From assembly GCA_002385665.1 (NCBI GenBank), contig DGDX01000065.1:1-15874 (forward strand): 15,874 nucleotides of DNA, written 5' to 3'. Position numbers and translations under genes: made by a program. A model generated the notes under the pieces. The model saw only the letters and a list, made by a program, of their open reading frames with translations. It made no database searches and was not told the origin of the DNA. The DNA is from Firmicutes bacterium UBA3941. Its GTDB lineage: Bacteria > Bacillota > Clostridia > Caldicoprobacterales > UBA3941. Shown in pieces: positions 8,716 through 15,874 of the stretch. The first letter of the stretch is position 1. Every line of letters begins with the position of its first letter.

Positions 8716-8751
8716 GGATAATGGGTTATTGAGCATTCAATAACCATTACC
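8716..8751. repeat. Palindromic repeat at the cimA-leuC junction (copies 4 and 5)
   Basis: GGATAATGGGTTATTGA (8716-8732) and TCAATAACCATTACC (8737-8751) form a hairpin with a one-base bulge and a 4-base loop. The right arm contains the last codons (Gly-Asn-Gly-Tyr) and the stop of cimA. The motif matches the copies between leuB and the M23 gene: GGTAATGGYTATTGAA occurs at both places on the minus strand. Confidence 0.65.
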
Positions 8752-10338
8752 GATGTCCCCATCCTCAGCATTCCCGTTTAAATAAAGGAAGTATTCGATG
8801 GAATCCACCAGTGCATCCCAGCTGGCCTCTATTATATTGGTAGATAATCCAACCGTACCCCAAACCCTGCGTCCGTCGGTGGATTCTATGTGAACCCTTA
8901 CCTTGGCAGCAGTGGCCTTGGTAGTGTCCAATACCCTGACCTTGTAGTCCGTCAGGCGCATCCTCTTAAGCTGGGGGTAGAATATCTCCAGGGCCTTTCT
9001 AAGGGCCTTATCCAGAGCATTGACCGGGCCGTCACCCTCAGCAGCAATAACCTCTTCGTTGCCGTCTACCTTTACCTTCACGATAGCTGAAGCGCTATAG
9101 TCGTTTTGCCAATGTTCTTCGCACAGTACCCTAAAATCCTTAACCTCAAAAAAGGTTCTGGCCTTTCCCAAGGCCCGTCTTACCACCAACTCAAAGGAGC
9201 TTTCCGCCCCCTCAAACTGGTAGCCTTCATGTTCCAATTGCTTTAGTTTATCCATTATATGGATGGTTTCCTCTGAGTCCTTGTTTACCCAGGGTGCTAC
9301 CTCCTGAATCTTCTTAAGAATGGTGCTTCTGCCGGAAACTTCAGACATGAGGATTCTACGCTCGTTCCCTACCAATTCCGGGGCTATATGTTCAAAGGAA
9401 TGTCGGTTCTTCATGACCCCATCTATGTGCATACCACCCTTGTGAGCAAAGGCGCAGTTACCCACATAGGGCTGCCTCTCGTTGTGGGGGAGGTTTGCCA
9501 GCTCACTGATATAGCGGCAGGCGGAACTCAGCTCCCTAAGCCCCTCTTCCCTTATACAGGATTTCCCCCTCTTTATCTGCAGGTTGGGTATTATAACGGA
9601 GAGGTCGGCATTGCCGCAGCGCTCCCCATATCCGTTAAAGGTCCCTTGTACCTGAACTGCTCCCTGCTCCACAGCCATGATTGAGTTGGCTACCGCCATA
9701 CCACCATCGTTATGACAATGTATACCAATGGGTATGGTGTATTTCTTTAGGACCTGCTCAGTTATTTCGGTGATTTCAAAGGGAAAACAGCCCCCGTTGG
9801 TATCGCAGAGTACCAGCCAATCCGCTCCCGCCTCTGCCGCCGCCTCCAGGGTCTTCATGGCATATTGGCTATTGGCCTTATAGCCATCAAAAAAATGTTC
9901 GGCATCGAAGACCACCTCTTTTCCCTGTTCCTTGAGGAAGGATATCGTGTCGTATATCATATTAAGATTCTCTTCCAAAGTTGTCCTGATAATCTCAGTG
10001 ACATGGAAGTCCCAACTCTTTCCGAATATCGCTACCGCCGGCGTATCCGCGGTAAGCAGGGCCTTAACGTTTGCATCTTCACTGGCCCTTATACCCGGTC
10101 TTCTGGTACTTCCAAAAGCCGTCAGTTTGGCATGTTTTAGAGGCCTCTTTTTTATCCTTTCGAAAAACTCCAGGTCCTTGGGGTTGGAGCCGGGATTCCC
10201 CGCCTCTATATAATCCACCCCCAGGCTGTCAAGCCTTCTGGCAATCCTAAGCTTATCGTTTACGGTAAAGGATATCCCTTCCGCCTGAGCTCCGTCCCTT
10301 AGGGTAGTGTCATAGATGAATACCTTGTCTTTGTTCAT
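8737..10338 (-). CDS. cimA: (R)-citramalate synthase
   Basis: Cytosolic metal-dependent enzyme that condenses pyruvate with acetyl-CoA to citramalate, opening the threonine-independent route to isoleucine. The N-terminal DRE-TIM barrel shows DTTLRDGAQAEG with the metal aspartate (D10) and GIHCHNDGG with metal histidines (H207, H209). AGNPGSNPKD and FGKSWDFHVTEIIRTT separate CimA from LeuA. The C-terminal part (about 380-533) is the LeuA-type regulatory domain, where isoleucine probably inhibits. About 533 residues is normal. The frame opens at GTG 10359, overlapping the leuA stop as GTGA. I prefer ATG 10338, which has a weak GGGA site and gives the usual short N-terminus, but either is possible. 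A homocitrate or isopropylmalate synthase is less likely from the motifs. Confidence 0.93.
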   Translation of the reverse strand: MNKDKVFIYDTTLRDGAQAEGISFTVNDKLRIARRLDSLGVDYIEAGNPGSNPKDLEFFERIKKRPLKHAKLTAFGSTRRPGIRASEDANVKALLTADTPAVAIFGKSWDFHVTEIIRTTLEENLNMIYDTISFLKEQGKEVVFDAEHFFDGYKANSQYAMKTLEAAAEAGADWLVLCDTNGGCFPFEITEITEQVLKKYTIPIGIHCHNDGGMAVANSIMAVEQGAVQVQGTFNGYGERCGNADLSVIIPNLQIKRGKSCIREEGLRELSSACRYISELANLPHNERQPYVGNCAFAHKGGMHIDGVMKNRHSFEHIAPELVGNERRILMSEVSGRSTILKKIQEVAPWVNKDSEETIHIMDKLKQLEHEGYQFEGAESSFELVVRRALGKARTFFEVKDFRVLCEEHWQNDYSASAIVKVKVDGNEEVIAAEGDGPVNALDKALRKALEIFYPQLKRMRLTDYKVRVLDTTKATAAKVRVHIESTDGRRVWGTVGLSTNIIEASWDALVDSIEYFLYLNGNAEDGDIGNGY

Positions 10339-10355
10339 TAAATTCCCAATTTTAT

Positions 10356-11876
10356 TCACTCCATTTCAGTTTCATAAAGCATTTTGTTGATAGCATTTAC
10401 ATATCCCTTGGCACTGGCCTCAATAACATCGGTGCTGATTCCCCGGCCTACATAGATATCGCCATTTCTGCCGATCTTTACAGTTACTTCACCAAGGGCG
10501 TCCGTACCGCTGGTTACAGCTCTCAGATAAAAGTCCTTTAGATTTATTTTTAAGCCTGCGGCTCTCTCAATAGCCTTAAAGGTGGCGTCTATGGGTCCGT
10601 CGCCGCAAGCCGCCTCCTGGATGAGCATGTCATCCTTTTTAAGCCTCACAGTAGAGGTGGCGATGGTGGAGTTACCACTGGATATGTGGAAGTATTCAAG
10701 TTCATAGATAGCGGGCACCTCTATGACCTTTTCGCTTAAGAGGGCCTCAATATCCCGATCCGTAACGAATTTTTTCTTATCAGCCAAGTCCTTAAACTTG
10801 CTAAAGGCTTCATTGATCTCCTCGGCATCCAGATGGATATAACCCATTTCCTTTAGCTTCTCTTCAAAGGCATGCCGCCCTGAATGTTTGCCCAGCACCA
10901 TCTCGCTCTGCCTGAATCCAACGGATTCAGGGGTCATAATCTCGTAAGTTTCCCTATTGCTGAGCATACCGTGCTGGTGTATCCCGGATTCATGGGCAAA
11001 GGCGTTGGCCCCAATAATAGCCTTGTTGGGTTGAATATGGACACCCGTTAGATGGCTTACTAAGCGACTGGTTCTATAAAGCTCCCTGGTCTCGATTCCC
11101 GTATCACAGCCATAAAAGCCTTTCCGCGTCTTAAGGGCCATGACGATCTCCTCCAGGGCTGCATTTCCTGCCCTCTCGCCCAGGCCGTTTACAGTACACT
11201 CCACCTGTGTAGCTCCATTCTCGATGGCTGCCAGGGAATTGGATACGGCCATTCCCAGATCATTATGGCAATGGACGCTAAGAATAACATTTTCTATACC
11301 CTTAACGTTTTCTATGATGGAGGCTATGAGCCCACCAAATTCCTGAGGCGTTGCATATCCTACCGTATCCGGTATATTTATGGTGGTAGCACCAGCTTCT
11401 ATAGCGGTTTCTATGACCTTAAACAGAAATTCCGGCCTGGTTCTTGAACCGTCTTCCGCAGAGAACTCCACGTCTTCGCAGAGGGATTTGGCGTAAGATA
11501 CCGCATCTTTAACCTGCTCCAACACCTCTTCGGGTTTCATCTTCAGCTTGTATTCCATATGAATGTCGGAGGTGGCTATAAAGGTGTGGATACGAGGGCG
11601 AGCCGCATACTTCAGAGCCTCCCATGCCCTTTCAATGTCTCCTCTTACCGCCCTGGCCAAGCCCACTATAATTGGTTTTCTTATCCTTTGGGCAATGGCC
11701 TTTACCGCTTCAAAGTCCCCCTTGGATGCCACGGGAAAACCGGCCTCTATGGCATCTACTCCCAAACGCTCCAATTGAGCCGCTATCTCCACTTTCTCAT
11801 GGACGTTAAGGCTGATACCCGGTGATTGCTCACCATCCCTTAAAGTGGTATCGAATATATATACCCTTTTGGACAT
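10356..11876 (-). CDS. leuA: 2-isopropylmalate synthase
   Basis: First committed enzyme of leucine synthesis, condensing acetyl-CoA with 2-oxoisovalerate in the cytosol. Its 506 residues are in the normal range. The barrel has [13 protein letters not shown] with D9, [15 protein letters not shown] with H202 and H204, and [10 protein letters not shown] with N238, the expected metal ligands. [19 protein letters not shown] and GKHSGRHAF lie in the linker and subdomain region. The C-terminal regulatory domain (about 390-500, with [14 protein letters not shown]) should bind leucine for feedback inhibition. ATG 11876 follows a GGGGG site about 9 bases upstream, 19 bases after the ilvC stop. It is immediately followed by its paralogue cimA. 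Confidence 0.97.
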   Translation of the reverse strand: MSKRVYIFDTTLRDGEQSPGISLNVHEKVEIAAQLERLGVDAIEAGFPVASKGDFEAVKAIAQRIRKPIIVGLARAVRGDIERAWEALKYAARPRIHTFIATSDIHMEYKLKMKPEEVLEQVKDAVSYAKSLCEDVEFSAEDGSRTRPEFLFKVIETAIEAGATTINIPDTVGYATPQEFGGLIASIIENVKGIENVILSVHCHNDLGMAVSNSLAAIENGATQVECTVNGLGERAGNAALEEIVMALKTRKGFYGCDTGIETRELYRTSRLVSHLTGVHIQPNKAIIGANAFAHESGIHQHGMLSNRETYEIMTPESVGFRQSEMVLGKHSGRHAFEEKLKEMGYIHLDAEEINEAFSKFKDLADKKKFVTDRDIEALLSEKVIEVPAIYELEYFHISSGNSTIATSTVRLKKDDMLIQEAACGDGPIDATFKAIERAAGLKINLKDFYLRAVTSGTDALGEVTVKIGRNGDIYVGRGISTDVIEASAKGYVNAINKMLYETEME

Positions 11877-11895
11877 TGATCTTTCCCCCTAACCA

Positions 11896-13373
<1,478 letters not shown>

Positions 13374-13402
<29 letters not shown>

Positions 13403-15041
13403 CTTCTTTCCCCCCTTGAATAGGAATTACATTAGCCATGGGATCTATAACAAACTCCCCGATAATTGGTCCATTCCAACTTAGCAGCTTTTTAATACCC
13501 CACACAATTTTTTCCTGACTCTCTACCCTGAAACCCTTAATCCCGTAGGCATCGGCCAGCTTTACAAAGTCCGGGTTTCCCTCCATGCGGGTTTGGTAGT
13601 ATCTACCCCCATGGATTTTCTCCTGGATCTCCCTGACCATACCCAGGTAACCGTTGTTCAGTATCATTATCTTTACCGGGGCTCTCTCCTGTACCAGAGT
13701 TGCCAGTTCCGCCAGGTTCATCTGGAGCCCTCCGTCCCCTATGAGCAGGACAACTTCCTTGTCCCTGCATCCAAGCTTGGCTCCAAGGGCTGCCGGTAGT
13801 CCATATCCCATGGTCCCAAGTCCTCCGGAGGTGAGGAAAGTCCTGGGCCTTCTTGTCTTATAGTATCTGCCTGCCCATATTTGATGCTGTCCCACATCCG
13901 TTACCAATATGGTGTTCTCGGGAACCATATCCGAGAGGGTTTTTATTATTTCCATAGGGTTAAGGCCCTCGCGACAATCCCCTACACCCTCATGTACCTG
14001 TTTCCATTCCCTGACCCTGGACAGCCAGCCCCAATCATTCCTCTCAATATCCTTCTTTAGCAGCTCCCCTAAGGTGGTCTTTATATCTCCTACGATGGGA
14101 ATATTAACACCAATATTCTTGCCTATCTCTGCAGGATCGATATCTATATGGATAACCTTGGCCTTTTGAGCAAAATCTTCGGTCTTGCCCGTAGCTCTAT
14201 CCCCCATTCTGGCACCCAGCAAAATCAGAAGATCCGCCTCTTCCACCGCCCTGTTGGCGGCATAGACACCGTGTTGGCCCAGAAACCCCAAGGATAGGTG
14301 GTGGTCCCCCGGAAAGGCCCCTATCCCCATCAGGGTGGATGCCACCGGTGCCTTGATTCTTTCTGCCAGTTCCATAATCTCTTCTGTTGCACCGCTGGAA
14401 ACGGCACCGCCACCCACACATATGAGAGGCCTGCGGCTCTCCTCTATAGCCTTGATCATCCTCTTTATCTGTCCGGGATGCCCCATGTAGGTTGGTTTAT
14501 AGCCCCTTAAATTTACCTCATCGGGGTACTTAAAATCCAAAGTGGCCATAGCTATATCCTTGGGAATATCTATCAGGACCGGACCCGGCCGTCCCGTAGA
14601 GGCTATATGAAAGGCCTCCTTAAAGATCCGAGGTAGGTCCTCAGGATTTCTTACCAGGTAGCTGTATTTTGTAAAGGGCTCCGTAGCCCCTGTAATATCC
14701 GCTTCCTGAAACACATCCCTGCCCACCATGGACAAGGGCACCTGTCCGGTAATAGCCACTATTGGGATAGAATCCATATATGCTGTGGCAATTCCGGTTA
14801 TCATGTTGGTAGCCCCGGGGCCTGAGGTTGATATACATACCCCAACCTTCCCTGTAGCCCGGGCATAACCGCTGGCCCCATGGGCTGCGGCCTGCTCGTT
14901 GCGAACCAGTACATGATGAATACTGGATCTGCCTAAAGCATCATAAATATGGGTTACAGCCCCACCGGGATAACCAAATATTATGTCTACCCCTTCCAGT
15001 TCCAAAGCCCGTACTACTGCTTCTGCACCTGTCATCTTCAT
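13374..15041 (-). CDS. ilvB: Acetolactate synthase catalytic (large) subunit
   Basis: Thiamine diphosphate enzyme that joins two pyruvates to acetolactate, or pyruvate and 2-oxobutyrate to acetohydroxybutyrate. It has 555 residues from ATG 15041. The catalytic glutamate lies in LVRNEQAAAHGASGYAR (E49). IDIDPAEIGKN is the central domain marker, and GDGGLQMNLAEL with the following NN (435-463) is the ThDP-binding motif. SGGLGTMGYGLPAALGAK is also conserved. The biosynthetic type is supported by the adjoining ilvN. The frame opens at ATG 15062, but AGGAGGTG sits within that extension and 8 bases before ATG 15041. First gene of the operon, behind the two-riboswitch leader. Confidence 0.97.
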
Positions 15042-15072
15042 ATTTTCTACACCTCCTACCATGCTACAGTAT

Positions 15073-15111
15073 AAAAAAACCCCTCGCCCCTACATATGCA
15101 GGGGCGAAGGG
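15073..15111 (-). terminator. T-box-controlled intrinsic terminator
   Basis: On the minus strand CCCTTCGCCCCT (15111-15100) pairs with AGGGGCGAGGGG (15091-15080) with one U-G pair. A 7-T run (15079-15073) follows at once. The 5' arm is needed by the alternative T-box antiterminator, so the two structures exclude each other. Confidence 0.93.
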
Positions 15112-15336
15112 TTAGCTTCGCGTTACCACCCGGCTTTATCTGTACCTCGCGGCACAGGCCTCTACAGGTTCTATCAAACCCCGGCCTGTAACGTGACCTC
15201 ACGTCAAACTCTACTCTGGACCTAATCCCTTTCAAGCTTGCTTCTCGGGAGTGAGCATACAATCCAATAGCCCGCCGGTTTCCACTAACCACCGGCTCAC
15301 TGAAGATGACTTTAGAGGATCTTCTATCTCCGTCAT
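15073..15336 (-). ncRNA. T-box riboswitch, probable leucine (CUC) specifier
   Basis: Cis-acting RNA that senses uncharged tRNA and prevents termination. The T-box core GGGTGGTAACGCG is at 15131-15119; its UGGU bulge would pair with a tRNA ending ACCA, that is discriminator A, as tRNA-Leu has. Stem I starts with GACGGAGATAG (15334-15324). Its distal loop GCCGGTGGTTAGTGGAAACC lies near 15296-15277, and it closes with CTCACTCCCGAG (15256-15245). The triplet just before ACTCCCGAG is CTC (Leu), preceded by TATG where GAA is common, so the specifier assignment is good but not certain. The intrinsic terminator at its 3' end is listed separately. It controls ilvB and the genes after it. Confidence 0.92.
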
Positions 15337-15405
15337 AGAATTTATTGAATAATATCTGCTTTGACTCTATAGCTTACCAGAGGGTTGCTATCGACGCTAT
15401 GGGGT
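15337..15405 (-). other. Linker between the two riboswitches
   Basis: The linker contains a hairpin on the minus strand (about 15391-15368): ATAGC and ACC pair with GGT and GCTAT around a CTCT loop, interrupted by small internal loops. It may simply insulate the folding of the two sensors. No reading frame of note. Confidence 0.4.
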
Positions 15406-15467
15406 AAAAAAAGTGTATAATAATGCCCGACAACAGCCCTCTTCTTCAGAAGAAACCTGCCGCCGGG
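15406..15467 (-). terminator. Riboswitch expression platform terminator
   Basis: Arms 15467-15449 and 15444-15426 form a 19-position stem with a TGAA loop; apart from one mismatch, all non-Watson-Crick positions are G-U. The 7-T run (15412-15406) lies 13 bases after the stem rather than beside it. It can also pair with the A-run at 15475-15470 to extend the hairpin (TGGGTAAAAAAG with CTTTTTTTACCC). The 5' arm CCCGGCGGCAGG is the 3' end of the aptamer, so ligand binding should oppose termination. Confidence 0.7.
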
Positions 15468-15562
15468 TCTTTTTTACCCACGGTGTAATGCTAATCCTTT
15501 AGCATTTTGTATCGCTCGGTCACAGTCCCGTAAAATACGGCGGAACCCTAGATACACTTCCT
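15456..15562 (-). ncRNA. ykkC-family riboswitch, probably ppGpp type (subtype 2a)
   Basis: The ykkC-class core is seen on the minus strand: GTATCTAGGGTTCCG (15556-15542), GGGACTGTGACCGAGCGA (near 15530-15513), ACACCGTGGG (near 15486-15477) and GACCCGGCGGCAGG (15469-15456). Two local hairpins fit the fold: CCGTA/TACGG (15540-15528) and AATGCTAA/TTAGCATT (15506-15487). Family members bind guanidine (subtype 1), ppGpp (2a) or PRPP (2b). The place ahead of branched-chain amino acid genes and a T-box is the known setting of the ppGpp type, so I infer 2a. I cannot prove the ligand from sequence. With the terminator behind it, it would act as an ON switch under starvation. Confidence 0.82.
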
Positions 15563-15594
15563 TCTGGTTGCTCCGATTTTTAGATTTGCCATTT

Positions 15595-15623
15595 ATCATA
15601 GCATCCCTAAAATCTCTTGTCAA
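15595..15623 (-). promoter_or_regulatory. Sigma-A promoter of the ilv-leu operon
   Basis: On the minus strand, TTGACA (15623-15618) and TATGAT (15600-15595) are separated by exactly 17 bases. Transcription would start near 15588, about 25 bases before the riboswitch core and about 545 bases before ilvB. Confidence 0.85.
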
Positions 15624-15646
15624 TAGTCTTTTTTGGTTTTTTGTAT

Positions 15647-15847
15647 TTATTCCTCCTGTCCTTTTTGTTCTATAACCCTCTTTACCCTTTTTTCAAAGCT
15701 CTCCCTATCCAGCATAACTATGCGCCCACATTTGAGGCATTTCATCTTCATATCGGCACCAACCCTAGTGACCTCCCATTGACTGTTTCCACATGGGTGC
15801 TTCTTTTTTGTCTCAATAATATCTCCCACATAAAACTGTCTAATCAA
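15647..15847 (-). CDS. DUF951 family small protein
   Basis: Short soluble protein of 66 residues that matches the DUF951 family pattern found widely in Firmicutes; its function is not known. Visible are YVGDIIETKKKHPCG (about 6-20), WEVTRVGADMKMKC and CLKCGRIVML (about 37-46), then a charged helix, FEKRVKRVIEQ. The HPCG and CxxC cysteines may bind a metal. The start appears to be TTG 15847: AGGAGG lies 7 bases upstream, and the resulting N-terminus has the family's usual length. In many Firmicutes the family sits near ribosomal protein and replication genes, but nothing upstream is visible here. There is no terminator after it, and the ilv promoter begins 24 bp after its stop, so its transcripts would run into the riboswitch leader. 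Confidence 0.88.
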   Translation of the reverse strand: MIRQFYVGDIIETKKKHPCGNSQWEVTRVGADMKMKCLKCGRIVMLDRESFEKRVKRVIEQKGQEE

Positions 15848-15874
15848 TTTAATGCCTCCTCTCCCTAATCCTCT

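Noticed and set aside
15056..15292. A 78-codon minus-strand reading frame within the leader
   Set aside because: It lies entirely in the T-box and its terminator, has no ribosome binding site, and its composition follows the RNA structure.
15456..15562. Guanidine-I or PRPP riboswitch as the identity of the ykkC-family RNA
   Set aside because: The gene context (branched-chain amino acids, T-box) fits the ppGpp subtype; no guanidine exporter, carboxylase or purine genes are nearby. The class cannot be fully excluded without a model search.
15041..15588. Leader-peptide attenuation with a run of Leu/Ile/Val codons
   Set aside because: No short reading frame rich in these codons with a ribosome binding site; the leader is explained by the riboswitches.

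Overview
The window looks like part of the chromosome of an anaerobic, moderately low-GC Firmicute, most likely a member of the Clostridia. The grounds are a T-box leader, a ykkC-family riboswitch, strong GGAGG/GGGGG ribosome binding sites, a DUF951 gene, the short (clostridial/archaeal-type) LeuC and LeuD, and a dihydroxyacid dehydratase that lacks the first cysteine of the [2Fe-2S] class. I cannot name the genus. Every gene lies on the minus strand, so the region is transcribed from right to left.

In transcription order: (1) A small DUF951 gene (15847-15647) sits at the right edge. (2) 24 bp after its stop is a near-consensus sigma-A promoter (TTGACA, 17 bp, TATGAT) and a leader of about 545 nt. 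The leader holds a ykkC-family riboswitch, most likely the ppGpp-binding subtype 2a, with its own terminator. A complete T-box follows, with a probable leucine (CUC) specifier and a second terminator. (3) A tightly packed operon comes next: ilvB-ilvN-ilvC-leuA-cimA-leuC-leuD-leuB. (4) A 315-bp gap holds inverted repeats. (5) An M23 peptidase gene and a nitroreductase-family gene follow as a pair. (6) ilvD is next, ending at an intrinsic terminator (2161-2101). (7) After a 700-bp AT-rich gap come oppB and the start of oppC, an ABC peptide or nickel-type permease operon cut by the left edge. The gap holds a perfect TTGACA-17-TATAAT promoter and a leader with a long-range stem.

Together the biosynthetic genes make the 2-oxoacid precursors of leucine, valine and isoleucine from pyruvate and acetyl-CoA. 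CimA makes citramalate, which LeuCD and LeuB convert to 2-oxobutyrate, giving an isoleucine route that needs no threonine. LeuA starts the leucine branch using the same LeuCD and LeuB. IlvBN, IlvC and IlvD complete valine and isoleucine. A transaminase (ilvE) and threonine dehydratase (ilvA) are not in the window.

The most interesting element is the two-sensor leader. It appears to combine a global starvation signal (ppGpp) with a specific one (uncharged tRNA-Leu), each controlling its own terminator, ahead of the whole branched-chain amino acid operon. Second is a small family of palindromic repeats, with motif near GATAATGGSTATTGA, in two intergenic gaps of this operon. One copy encodes the last codons of cimA.
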